A DNA stretch of 64,000 nucleotides from Acidobacteriota bacterium. Lineage in GTDB: Bacteria; Acidobacteriota; Terriglobia; Terriglobales; Acidobacteriaceae. The notes below the pieces were generated by a model. That model was not told the origin of the DNA, searched no databases, and saw only the letters and a list, made by a program, of their open reading frames with translations. The stretch lies in the NCBI GenBank assembly GCA_021791875.1, contig JAJYVU010000001.1, positions 186,001-250,000 on the forward strand, in the 5' to 3' direction. Positions 26,615 to 35,990 of this stretch are shown here, piece by piece. The first letter of the stretch is position 1, and every line of letters begins with the position of its first letter. The position numbers were made by a program, and so were the translations under genes.

Positions 26615-29600
26615 TCAGAAGTGGAATTTGGCGCCGAACTGCATGGTTCGAGCCTGGTACGCAGTAGTTACCTGACCAAAATTTGAATCCGTCGAATTGG
26701 CATCTACGCCTGTAAAGTTGGTGTGGTTAAAGACATTGAATGCCTCAAATCTCAATTCCAGATTCGGCAGCGCGGCCCTTGTGAAGCGGAAAGTCTTGAA
26801 GAGTGACCAGTTGAAATTCAGGAGTCCAGGCAGGACCACAGCGTCTTTTCCTGCGTCGCCCCATCCTTGATTTTTTCCGCCGTTCCATGGAGCGACCGGA
26901 TTTGAGAATGAAGATGGACTGAACCACTGCAGTCCGTGCTTGACGTAGGTTACCTTGCCGTTCACGAGATTGGGACGGTTATCTGTGCCACCACCGAGAC
27001 CCAGGGTGTCTGGGCCTGTATAGGTGATGTATTGCGGCGTGCCCGTCTCCGCGGTGGTAATTCCTGAGAACTCCCATCCACCAAGAACCTCGCGTTCTGC
27101 AACATGGTGGCTATGCTCGAAGAATGGAAAAGCGTAGATATACGTAAGGTTCAAGATATGACGGCGATCCAGAGCTCCGGAACCGCGGTCGTATTTTGGG
27201 TTGAACGGATCAGAGAGAGCATTCAGGTCGTAACTGACCTCATCGATTTCATGCGAATAGGTGTACGCGACCTGCAAAGTGAGATTATGCCAGTTATCTG
27301 CGCGCAAACCCACCTGGAGTGAGTTGTAGTTGAAGTTGGTTTCATTTTCGTCCTGGCTGATCCCGCTGTAACCAGGAAAAATGCGGTACAGGTTTGCATT
27401 CAGGGTGCCGTTCGCGACGCCTTCGCGGAGCGCGTACGGGCTTGTTGGATCCTGGGGATTGGTAAGAGGCAATGTGTTAATTGCTCTTGAGTCGCTCTGG
27501 TCCCATCCATCTGACCCTGCATACTGGACGACGCCAATGACGGAACTGGCGAATCGGTGCTGGACGCCGAGACTGTATTCAGCAGTTCCCGGATTTGGGT
27601 AATGATAGGAGATGTTGGACAGCTGAGACGGAAAGTGCTGTGTGGTCGTTTGCCCAGTCAGGGCGCTCGTACTTGGGTTGGAGAAGTAAACGTTGGTGGC
27701 AGACGGCTGATAGGCAAAAGGTGGATTCAGGGCTGCGCCATAGACGTCGTTGCCCTGGATGCGTTCATAGAAGATTCCGAATCCGCCGCGAATGACGCTT
27801 CTGCCTTTTCCGAGCCAATCATATGCGAATCCCAGTCGCGGCTCGAGAGTGTTGAAATCGTTCTTCACGCCGCCCCTGGGGAAGCCGTTGACGCCTGCCT
27901 CTTTCATGCCGTTGAGGTAGAAGGGCTCCCCGTTGTATTGCGTGAGGAAGTTGGAGTTGAGGGTGCCGTCAGAATTGAGAGGATATCCGCGTAGATAGCT
28001 GTAATCCGCGGGTACAAAATTGGCGAACTGATCGTACCGCTCTGCCGTGTGAGGCATGGCATCATATCGCAAGCCGAGATTGAGCGTGAGGTCATTCGTG
28101 ATACGCCAGTCATCGTTGACGTAGCCGCTATAGTTATTGCTTACCCAGTGTTTTCCTGCAAGGTATTGCAACTGCGTGAAGCTGCTTGCATCGCCCAGCA
28201 GGAAGTTGATGTAGGAATCGCCGGAAAACTGGCTGGAGTTGAAGACCGCGGTTCCCTGCGTGTTGGCCTGCAGTTGTTGATTCTTATAGAAATGGAAGAT
28301 GCTGAACCCAAACCTCCATTCGTGACGGCCTTTGTTCCAGGACAGATCGTCACGCAGCTCATAGCCTTCGTAGCCGTTTTTCCATGGGAAGTACGACGAA
28401 CTCCAGTTGACATTGAGAGGGGATCCCTGGAGGTCAATTTCTGGAAGCCGGCTATCGAAGTTATCCGCAAGGGGGAAGAAAGTTTTCGCGGTCCAGCCGT
28501 TCGGCTGGACAAAGGATCCCCCTGGTCCGTTGACCGGATCGAGTGTGATCTTATTGCCGCTGTAATCGAAGGCGGTAACGTTCAGCAGGTTAGGGTTGAT
28601 TGTCTGTGTAAGGCTGATGACCGCCGAGTAAGAGGGATTCTTCATCTGCGTGCCGACGGTGGGATACGAACTGTCGCCCCACAGAGGTGGATAAAAAGTC
28701 TCGCTCACCCCATCGTGGAGGAAATGTCCCATCAGCTGTAATTTGGAGTTAATCGTCTCATCGATTCGAACTACATCTTCATGTACATTGTCGACCGTAG
28801 GGATGGAAGAAATGTACTGAGCATTTCCGTAGTTTGGCCTGGGAAAGGTTCCTGCATTGACTTCGCGAACGGCATTCTGATCAATCAGGTTTGCCGGAAT
28901 CACATTGTTGGGGAATGGCTTACCCATTGTGAGGCCGTCAGACGCGTATAGCCGCATCTTCGCTGGATCACTTGTGATCGGAACGATCGGTGTAGCGCCG
29001 CCAGCAGGAACGTTGTAATTCAGGGGCTGCCCTAGCGTGGGGAAATTGCCGGCAGCAATGGTATTTACGATGGATGGCGTGCTTCCCTGAATGAGTCTCC
29101 TCCACTCCTCATTGACGAAGAAGAACGTCTTTGTGCGATTGGTATTGTAGACGTGAGGGATATAGAGCGGGCCGCCGATATTGCCGCCGGGTTCATTCAG
29201 CTTGAACTCTGGGCGGGCCTGATGAGCAAGATTGGTAAAGTAATTGTTTGCGTCGTAAGCCTGGTTCTGGTTGAACTCGTAAAGTTCACCGTGATATTTG
29301 CGGGTACCAGACTTGATGACCATCATGATGACGCCGCCGGAACCAAGGCCATAGTAGGGTGGGTAGTTGCTGTCGAGAGTGCGGAATTCCGAGAGCGCAT
29401 CGATGGAGGGCAGTGAACTGAAGCAACCGCCGCATCCACGATCATTGAGTTCGCCACCGTCAAGCAGGTAGATATTGTGCGACGCCCGCGTGCCGTTGAA
29501 GCTAATGCCGTTGGCGGATGTGAGTGCATTGACGCCGCTGAACGCAGGCAGGTTGTTGGAGACGCCGAGGCCGAGCGCAGCCAGCGCCGTAACGTTGCGA

Positions 29601-30049
29601 CCGTTGGTTGAAAGCTGCGAGACCTGCTTGCCGGTCATGAGCGTACTCAGTTCGTTGGTTTGCGTCTGGAGGTGCAGTGCTCCGGCCTGCACGGTAATGG
29701 TTTGCGAGGCACTCCCAATGGAGAGCGTCACGTTCTCGGTGACGGTTTGACCCGTGTTGACGGAAATGCCGCCGATGGTTGTCTTGCGAAAGCCCTTTGC
29801 ACCGACGGTTAAGTTATATTTGCCGACGTTCAGGTTGCCAAAGAGATAGATGCCAGAAGAATTGGCGACCGAATGCTGTGTATGTCCTGTGCTCATATTT
29901 TCGAGCACGACTGTTGCGATCGGAATGAAGGCGACCATGGGGTCAGTTAAGGTTCCAGTGATGTAGGCGTTCTCATGCGCTGCCGCGAATGACGTTATGA
30001 GACAGGCAACAGCTATCAGCGCGAGGACTCCATAGAGCTTGCGAAGCAT
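26615..30049 (-). CDS. Large Oar-like TonB-dependent receptor
   Basis: This 1144-residue protein has a signal peptide (residues 1-24, LITSFAAAHENA). A carboxypeptidase-regulatory-like domain follows (ITGTLTDPMVAFIPIATVVLE, GIYLFGNLNVGKYNLTV). The plug contains LSTLMTGKQVSQLSTNGRNV and SFNGTRASHNIYLLDGGEL. The barrel ends in MQFGAKFHF, with terminal Phe. This is the acidobacterial SusC-independent receptor type that probably takes up oligosaccharides. Its neighbours are GH31 (convergent) and, upstream on the same strand, a TPR protein. A LacI-type palindrome is centred 76 bp upstream of the start. Confidence 0.94.
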   Translation of the reverse strand: MLRKLYGVLALIAVACLITSFAAAHENAYITGTLTDPMVAFIPIATVVLENMSTGHTQHSVANSSGIYLFGNLNVGKYNLTVGAKGFRKTTIGGISVNTGQTVTENVTLSIGSASQTITVQAGALHLQTQTNELSTLMTGKQVSQLSTNGRNVTALAALGLGVSNNLPAFSGVNALTSANGISFNGTRASHNIYLLDGGELNDRGCGGCFSSLPSIDALSEFRTLDSNYPPYYGLGSGGVIMMVIKSGTRKYHGELYEFNQNQAYDANNYFTNLAHQARPEFKLNEPGGNIGGPLYIPHVYNTNRTKTFFFVNEEWRRLIQGSTPSIVNTIAAGNFPTLGQPLNYNVPAGGATPIVPITSDPAKMRLYASDGLTMGKPFPNNVIPANLIDQNAVREVNAGTFPRPNYGNAQYISSIPTVDNVHEDVVRIDETINSKLQLMGHFLHDGVSETFYPPLWGDSSYPTVGTQMKNPSYSAVISLTQTINPNLLNVTAFDYSGNKITLDPVNGPGGSFVQPNGWTAKTFFPLADNFDSRLPEIDLQGSPLNVNWSSSYFPWKNGYEGYELRDDLSWNKGRHEWRFGFSIFHFYKNQQLQANTQGTAVFNSSQFSGDSYINFLLGDASSFTQLQYLAGKHWVSNNYSGYVNDDWRITNDLTLNLGLRYDAMPHTAERYDQFANFVPADYSYLRGYPLNSDGTLNSNFLTQYNGEPFYLNGMKEAGVNGFPRGGVKNDFNTLEPRLGFAYDWLGKGRSVIRGGFGIFYERIQGNDVYGAALNPPFAYQPSATNVYFSNPSTSALTGQTTTQHFPSQLSNISYHYPNPGTAEYSLGVQHRFASSVIGVVQYAGSDGWDQSDSRAINTLPLTNPQDPTSPYALREGVANGTLNANLYRIFPGYSGISQDENETNFNYNSLQVGLRADNWHNLTLQVAYTYSHEIDEVSYDLNALSDPFNPKYDRGSGALDRRHILNLTYIYAFPFFEHSHHVAEREVLGGWEFSGITTAETGTPQYITYTGPDTLGLGGGTDNRPNLVNGKVTYVKHGLQWFSPSSFSNPVAPWNGGKNQGWGDAGKDAVVLPGLLNFNWSLFKTFRFTRAALPNLELRFEAFNVFNHTNFTGVDANSTDSNFGQVTTAYQARTMQFGAKFHF

Positions 30050-30389
30050 AGCACCCCCAAAAGGTGAATCTCATTGTCGTACAGAGTTAAAAAGCGATTT
30101 ACTTGAGCAGGAAAATGAGGAAACGTTTCCCGTGAAAAGCTACCCTACGTGGTTGTGAACTGATTTGTCAATAGCACAAATGGAAAATTTTAAAGCGGCT
30201 GGATTCCTGCGCAACCAACGGCGCTTCGATGCCATGTTAGTGGTAAACATCAGGCGGCGTCATCCGGAGAGCCGGTAGCTAATCCTTAATGGTATAAGTG
30301 CTTGAAAGTAAGAGCTCAAACTCATCCAAAGGAATCCATGGCAGGAAGATTCCTACATTAATGCCGAATGCCGTGGATGTGTATTGCGC
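30050..30389. other. Promoter region of the large TonB receptor
   Basis: 340 bases of lower GC than the coding sequence between the receptor start and the TPR gene stop. No protein gene is seen. Besides the palindrome at 30119-30130 no other strong site was recognised. Its length suggests the receptor is transcribed apart from the TPR gene. Confidence 0.6.
30119..30130. promoter_or_regulatory. LacI-family operator-like palindrome
   Basis: GGAAACGTTTCC is a perfect 12-bp palindrome with the central CG and AAACGTTT core typical of LacI/GalR-family operators. It lies 70 bp upstream of the receptor ATG, a fitting place for sugar-responsive control. No LacI-type gene is in the window. Confidence 0.55.
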
Positions 30390-31562
30390 CTACTTTTGCG
30401 AAGCTACTTTTTGTCCTGCCGCAGCACGAGCCTCAGAACTGCCAGCCATTTCCCTATAAAGCTTTTGCGCGGCCTCACGGTGCAGAGTGGCGACCCGCGC
30501 GAATTCTTTTTTTGCTGCCTGGCGTTCGCCCATGGCCGCTTCAAGGCGACCAAGCTTCCAGTACGGGGTGGCGTCGTTGGGGTTGAGCGCGATGGCTTTT
30601 CTGTATTCGAGGATTGCCCGCTGCTTATGGCCTGCCTGAGCATCGATATCCCCGAGGTCGAGGTATGCCAATTCAGAGGTTGGATCCAGCAGGAGTGCAT
30701 GCTCTAAGGTGTTGCGGGCAGTGGCGGGGTGGTTCAACTGCATCTGGACATCTCCGAGATAGACGAGTGATTTGCCGTCTCTCGGATTGTTGGCGAGCTC
30801 TGCGCGGAATTGCGCTTGTGCCTCGGTATAGTGTCTTTGGGTCCACAGGAGATATCCAAGGCCGAAATGGACTTCCGGCTCATTGGGGTTTGCTTTTACT
30901 GCTGCGCGAAACTGCTTGATGGCTCCGGCGGTATTCTCTTCGGCGCTCAGCGCTTCACCTGCAAGCATGTCAGCTTCAGCGGATTCGCCATTGAGGGAGA
31001 GTATCTGCTTGTAGACCGTGAGGACGCACTTGAACTGCTTTGCCCAGAGACAGCTGTTGGCCAAGGGGAGCCGAATCGCGATGTTGTCAGGTTGACTGTC
31101 TGCTGCCCGGCGCAGATAGGGCACGGCGCGTGCATACTCTCTTGCCCCGTAGTAGGACATCCCAACCAGGACGGTGAGCCGCGGATCATCCGGATGCTGC
31201 ATGAGAAGGCCTGCGAAAACCGGGGCAGCCTGCTTGAAGTCACTCGCTTTGAAAAGGGAAACGCCGAGGTTCATTTGCAAAGGGAGTGCACCGGGGTCGA
31301 GCGCGACTGCTTTGCGATATGCGTTCGCGGCCTGCTGATAGCGGCCCATCTGAAATTCGTCCATGGCGAGGTGAGCCAGCGCTTCCAAGTTTTTTGGGTC
31401 CTGACTGAGCAGAAGCCTCCATGCATGCTCAGCGCTCCCAAAGTCCCGGTGCTGTTCCAGGGCGAGTCCCTGCTGGCGAAGATTCGTCTGGCCAAGCGCG
31501 GGTCCCGGAGGAACGACGAGACAAAGCACCGAAAGAAATAGAAGGCCGCTGAGACACATCAC
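30390..31562 (-). CDS. Secreted TPR-repeat protein
   Basis: This 390-residue protein has a Sec signal (residues 1-24, ending PALGQ) followed by about nine TPR units. Examples are YQQAANAYRKAVALDPGAL, VHFGLGYLLWTQRHYTEAQ and LAYLDLGDIDAQAGHKQRA. Such periplasmic or outer-membrane TPR proteins act as scaffolds. Its place between a TonB receptor and a GH3 gene suggests a role in glycan uptake or sensing, as inference. AAAGGAT precedes ATG-ATG at the start. Confidence 0.88.
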   Translation of the reverse strand: MMCLSGLLFLSVLCLVVPPGPALGQTNLRQQGLALEQHRDFGSAEHAWRLLLSQDPKNLEALAHLAMDEFQMGRYQQAANAYRKAVALDPGALPLQMNLGVSLFKASDFKQAAPVFAGLLMQHPDDPRLTVLVGMSYYGAREYARAVPYLRRAADSQPDNIAIRLPLANSCLWAKQFKCVLTVYKQILSLNGESAEADMLAGEALSAEENTAGAIKQFRAAVKANPNEPEVHFGLGYLLWTQRHYTEAQAQFRAELANNPRDGKSLVYLGDVQMQLNHPATARNTLEHALLLDPTSELAYLDLGDIDAQAGHKQRAILEYRKAIALNPNDATPYWKLGRLEAAMGERQAAKKEFARVATLHREAAQKLYREMAGSSEARAAAGQKVASQK

Positions 31563-32052
31563 TGCAAATCCTTTAAGAGCCTAATGGATACCAACCCTGC
31601 TGATGGTCCGTCAACCACATTGGTAATTACAGGAGAGGAGCCGGGAGATGATTTGTGCAGTTAACTCGGGGCTGAATCACAACTTACATCAAATACAGAG
31701 CTCCAGAGGTCTCATGGATTCCAGATCGTCTCGTGCAGCTGGCGGGGGCGTGAGGGTATTTCCACGGAGACGTTATTGCGCACTGAATTTCAGCTTGCGT
31801 CTCGACATTCCCGGGGTGTGTTAACCAAAATGCCGCTGTTCCAAAAGGAAAAATCGTTTTATTCTGACGAAATCCTGCGCACCGAGGCGAGATAACATTT
31901 TCTCCGAGAACGGTGCGAAGGGGACTGTCGTTATTACAGGAAGAGTAAACTTCGTTGAAGAAGTGCGGTATGGTTGTTTCCCGAGCGAATTTCTTGCAGG
32001 CGTAGTTTCTCCAAAAGAAGAAGTCCATCCAGATCCGGAGGTTACTGAATCC
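31563..32052. other. Divergent promoter region between TPR and GH3 genes
   Basis: 490 bases of visibly lower GC with no convincing protein gene. A frame from 31963 continuing into GH3 lacks family similarity before residue 31. A near-repeat, ATTACAGGAGAGGAG (about 31626) and ATTACAGGAAGAG (about 31935), might be regulator binding sites; this is weak evidence. Confidence 0.45.
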
Positions 32053-34407
32053 ATGGCAGAGCGTGAATCTAATGCACGTCCGAATGTAAGCCGTCGAGAA
32101 TTTCTTACGTTTGCCGGTTACGGCGCGGCGATCGCCGTGACGGGCTGGCCACTTACGCAGCGCGCCGAGGCGGAATCATTTCAACCTATGGGTGCAGGGC
32201 AGGCAGCCGCGTCGTCGCTCGACACAGGTCCGATTGCCATGGAGTATTTTGAGGCGGCGCGCAAGCGAGCCGCCGGGATCGTCGCGAAGATGACGCTGGA
32301 AGAGAAGATTTCGCAGTTCGGGAATCGTGTGCCGGCGATTCCGCGATTGAACCTGCCTGCGTTCAACTACTACGCGAGCGAAGCGCTGCACGGGTTGATT
32401 CATCAGGGGCCCGTGACGTCGTTTCCGCTGCCGCTGGCGATGGGATGTTCATGGAATCCGGCGTTGATTCACCGTGTATTCACTGCCGTTTCCGACGAGA
32501 TATGGGCGTGGCACAAGAAGAACGGGCAGGGACTGGCGATGTTTTCACCGCCGACTGTGAACATGGGTACGCGCGATCCGCGCTGGGGGCGCATCGGCGA
32601 AAACTACAGCGAGGATCCGCTGCTGGTAGGCAAGCTGGCGGTGGAGGCAGTTCGCGGCATCCAAGGAGACAATCCGCAATATCTGAAGAGCGTGGCCTGC
32701 GCGAAGCACTTTATCGCCAACGATACGGAAGATGATCGCGAGGAGACTTCTGCGACGGTAGATCCTCGGAGCTTCTGGGAGTATTACAGCCGCGGATTTG
32801 AGGATTGCGTGCGTGAAGGCAAGGTCTTTACGGTGATGTGTTCGTACAACGAAATGAACGGCATCCCGACAACGGCGAATCCATTCCTGTTGACGGAGCT
32901 GCTGCGCAACCGGTGGGGATTCCGCGGTTACGTGGTTTCAGACTGCGACGCCGTGGGCGACATTACGCGGACGCACCACTTTGTGCCGACATTTGCCGAG
33001 GCCTCGGCACTGGCAGTGAATGCGGGTTGCGACATCAATTGCGGCAACACGCTTCCACAGTTTTTAGGTGAGGCAGTGGACAAGATGCTGATCAGCGAAG
33101 AGACGATTGATCACTCGCTCACGCGCTCGCTGACCGGCCGCATTCTGCTGGGAGATCTTGATCCGGAAGATCAGAATCCGTACCACACGATTCCTGTTTC
33201 GTGCCTGGAGAGTGAGGCTCATCGCGAGTTGTGCCGCGAAGTCGGACGGCAATCGGTGGTGCTGTTCAAAAACGAGGACAACACGCTGCCGCTGAATGCA
33301 AACCATGCAGGAAAGCTGGCGGTGATTGGGCCGATGGCGGGGGTATGTCACCTGGGGAATTACAGCGGTAAGCCGCTGCACCTGGTTTCACCGTTGGACG
33401 GAATTCTGGAGCACTTTGGCATCCAACCGCCAGCGCCTATTGCTCCGCCGATGCCGGGGAAGAAAAATACGGTGAGTTGGGCAAACGGCTTCACTGGCGA
33501 CGAATATACCGGTCCGGCGTCACAGACTTTCACCAATGGCAAAGCTCACATCACGTACGCCGTGGGCTGCGCGGTGACCGGGCCGAAGGATGAGAAGCTG
33601 TTTGATGCAGCGGTGCGGGCAGCGAAGGACGCGGATACGGTGCTGATTTTTGTTGGCGACGACCAACAAATTGACCGTGAGGCGCATGACCGTGATTTCC
33701 TTGGATTGCCCGGGGTGCAGCCTGAACTGGTGAAGGCGGTTTACGCGGCGAACCCGAAGACAATCCTGGTAATTTCTTCGAATTGTCCGGTTGCCGTGAA
33801 CTGGGAACAAGAGAATCTGCCGGCGATTATGGGTGGGATGTTTCTGGGAGAGGAGCAGGGCCATGCGCTGGCGGATGTAATCTTTGGTGCGTACAACCCT
33901 GGCGGCAAACTAAACACCACCTGGTATCGAGATGTGTCAGACCTGCCAGACTTCCATAGCTACAACATTCGTTATGGTCGGACGTACCTGTATTTTGCGG
34001 GCGTGCCGCTGTATCCCTTTGGGCATGGGCTGAGCTATACAGAGTTCCGGTATTCGAATCTGCAGGTGACGGGGAGCTCTCTCCAGCCGGGAGGTCGCGT
34101 ATCGCTCCAAATGCAGTTGACCAACACCGGTAAGCGCGAAGGCGATGAGGTGGTGCAGTTCTACGTGCATGTCGCGGGCGGAACGGTCCAACGCCCGCTC
34201 AAGCAACTTGTGGGGTTTGAACGCGTTCATCTGGCGGCGGGAGAGAGCCGGACATTGCACTTCACCCTGCCTCATAGTGAACGGGCGCTGAGCTACTGGG
34301 ATGAGAAGCGGCACGCATTTGTTGTGGAGCCGGGGATGGTTGACCTGATGATCGGGTCGTCTTCCGCGGATATTCGCTTGCGGCACCAGGTGAGGCTCGA
34401 AGCGTGA
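32053..34407 (+). CDS. Tat-exported GH3 beta-glycosidase (beta-glucosidase or beta-xylosidase)
   Basis: From ATG 32053 with GGAGGTT upstream the product has 784 residues. The N-terminus carries a twin-arginine signal, VSRREFLTFAGYGAAIAVTG. The GH3 N-domain has FNYYASEALHGL, SPPTVNMGTRDPRWGR, the KH motif ACAKHFIANDTE and nucleophile Asp in GYVVSDCDAVGD. The C-domain (VVLFKNEDNTLPLN) and a fibronectin-III-like end (GDEVVQFYVHV) follow. NMGTRDPRWGR and the SEALHG block are typical of beta-xylosidase or related GH3 subgroups. With the xylonate-type genes next to it, xylan or xyloglucan breakdown is plausible. Confidence 0.93.
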   Translation: MAERESNARPNVSRREFLTFAGYGAAIAVTGWPLTQRAEAESFQPMGAGQAAASSLDTGPIAMEYFEAARKRAAGIVAKMTLEEKISQFGNRVPAIPRLNLPAFNYYASEALHGLIHQGPVTSFPLPLAMGCSWNPALIHRVFTAVSDEIWAWHKKNGQGLAMFSPPTVNMGTRDPRWGRIGENYSEDPLLVGKLAVEAVRGIQGDNPQYLKSVACAKHFIANDTEDDREETSATVDPRSFWEYYSRGFEDCVREGKVFTVMCSYNEMNGIPTTANPFLLTELLRNRWGFRGYVVSDCDAVGDITRTHHFVPTFAEASALAVNAGCDINCGNTLPQFLGEAVDKMLISEETIDHSLTRSLTGRILLGDLDPEDQNPYHTIPVSCLESEAHRELCREVGRQSVVLFKNEDNTLPLNANHAGKLAVIGPMAGVCHLGNYSGKPLHLVSPLDGILEHFGIQPPAPIAPPMPGKKNTVSWANGFTGDEYTGPASQTFTNGKAHITYAVGCAVTGPKDEKLFDAAVRAAKDADTVLIFVGDDQQIDREAHDRDFLGLPGVQPELVKAVYAANPKTILVISSNCPVAVNWEQENLPAIMGGMFLGEEQGHALADVIFGAYNPGGKLNTTWYRDVSDLPDFHSYNIRYGRTYLYFAGVPLYPFGHGLSYTEFRYSNLQVTGSSLQPGGRVSLQMQLTNTGKREGDEVVQFYVHVAGGTVQRPLKQLVGFERVHLAAGESRTLHFTLPHSERALSYWDEKRHAFVVEPGMVDLMIGSSSADIRLRHQVRLEA

Positions 34408-34457
34408 CGGCAGGCCAGCGCAAGGGGATCGAACTGGAAAATTGTGGATAACACAAG

Positions 34458-34486
34458 GAGCGGCAAGAGAGCGCCGCTCTTTTTCT
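34458..34486 (+). terminator. Intrinsic terminator after GH3
   Basis: GAGCGGC and GCCGCTC form a 7-bp stem, followed by TTTTTCTTTCTT. Confidence 0.8.
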
Positions 34487-34573
34487 TTCTTCTGCATGGT
34501 TCTTCCCTGTGCGTGTTTTATATGACAGCCGGCTTCCAGTTCGCTTGATGTGTCTCTGGCGGCGTAGCTGCGA

Positions 34574-35866
34574 TCAACTCGCAGCAGAGGTCATTTCGCT
34601 GGGGCGGCGAAGGCCGAGCATCAACGCGCCGCCAATCAGCAGGGATGCCGACATGAAGAGAAATCCTGCCTGGGAATTCCCAGTCACCGCCTGCAGTAGT
34701 CCCACCAACCATGTGCCTACAAAGGCGCCCAATGCGCCGAAACCATTGATGAGAGCCATGACTTCTCCGGCGACGTTTTCGGGGAGCATTTCGGGAACGA
34801 TGGCGAAGAATGGTCCGTAGGGCGCGTACATGGCGCCGCCGGCAAGGATCAGGAAACCATAGGCAAGCCAGAAGCTGTGGTCCGCCGAGAGATACGATCC
34901 GAGCAGTCCGAGTCCAGAGAGCATGAGGAATGGCCAGACGTATCGCTTGCGGTTGAGCGTGCGGTCGGACCGCTGCGACGCCACCACCATGAGAACGATT
35001 GCGAGCAAGTACGGGGCCACACTGAGGAAGCCGACCGTTTCGATGCCCTGTCGCATTCCTGATTTGAGGATGGTCGGCAGCCAGAGCACGAATCCGTAGA
35101 CTCCGATGCTCCAGCTGAAATATTGAAGGCATAGCAGCAACACACCGGGGATTCGGCAGGCGGCAAGGAGGTTCCGTGTCCGCGGGAGGACTTTTTGCTC
35201 CTGCTCGAGTTGCCGGTTCAGGTGGTCGCATGCGGCGTCGCTGAGCCACGCGATGTTCCGCGGGCGGTCACGCATTACGGCCAGCCAGACAAAGGCCCAC
35301 AGGACGGAGGGAACGCCTTCGAGGATGAAGGTCATCTGCCAGCCGAATATCTTGATGAGGTAGCCGGTTAACGCGGACATCCACAGCATGGCGATGGGAT
35401 TGCCAAGAATCATGACGGCGTTAGCGCGCGAGCGCTCGCTGCGCGTGAACCAGTGCGTGAGCACGATGAGCATAGTGGGGAAAATGAAGCTTTCCGCCAC
35501 ACCGAGCAGAAAGCGGTCGAGTGCGAGCAGCCAGAAGACTCGAATGACGCCGGTTAGCGCTGCGAAGATGCCCCAGCAGACAAGCGCGACAAAGACTATG
35601 CGTCTTGCGCTTTTGCGTTGCGCATAAGCCGCGCCAGGGACCTGAAACAGGAAGTAGCCGAGAAAGAACAGAGCGCCAAGGAATGCAGACTGTGAGCCGC
35701 TGATGTGCAGGGTTTGCGCCAGTCCGGCCGCGGCGCCGAAGCCATAGTTGGCGCGGTCGAGATAAGCTAGGCTGTAAGTGATGAATACTGCCGGCACCAC
35801 AAAGTACCAGCGCCGCCTTAGCTGATGCTGAAGCAATTCCACGTTTTCCGGCTGTTGAGTGAGCAC
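34574..35866 (-). CDS. MFS transporter, anion:cation symporter type
   Basis: From a GTG at 35866 (MLTQQPENVELLQHQLRRRW) the product has 430 residues with 12 predicted TM helices. It has the ACS-family motifs ITYSLAYLDRANYGFG in TM1, GVAESFIFPTMLIVLTHWF and a large central loop (residues ~200-240). This subfamily takes up organic anions such as hexuronates, galactonate and glucarate. The gene is divergent from the aldonate dehydratase with only 124 bp between the starts, supporting an aldonate substrate. A longer frame reaching 36226 overlaps that dehydratase and is rejected. Confidence 0.9.
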   Translation of the reverse strand: MLTQQPENVELLQHQLRRRWYFVVPAVFITYSLAYLDRANYGFGAAAGLAQTLHISGSQSAFLGALFFLGYFLFQVPGAAYAQRKSARRIVFVALVCWGIFAALTGVIRVFWLLALDRFLLGVAESFIFPTMLIVLTHWFTRSERSRANAVMILGNPIAMLWMSALTGYLIKIFGWQMTFILEGVPSVLWAFVWLAVMRDRPRNIAWLSDAACDHLNRQLEQEQKVLPRTRNLLAACRIPGVLLLCLQYFSWSIGVYGFVLWLPTILKSGMRQGIETVGFLSVAPYLLAIVLMVVASQRSDRTLNRKRYVWPFLMLSGLGLLGSYLSADHSFWLAYGFLILAGGAMYAPYGPFFAIVPEMLPENVAGEVMALINGFGALGAFVGTWLVGLLQAVTGNSQAGFLFMSASLLIGGALMLGLRRPSEMTSAAS

Positions 35867-35990
35867 GGAAGCCTTATAACATTTCGGGGAAGCAGTTGGC
35901 ACGTTCGGTCTGGTGCGGTTCTGCTGGAGCGGACCTTGGCGAGGGTTTAGGCGGAGGCCGGGAAGTGGCTGATGCGGTCCAACTATACTT

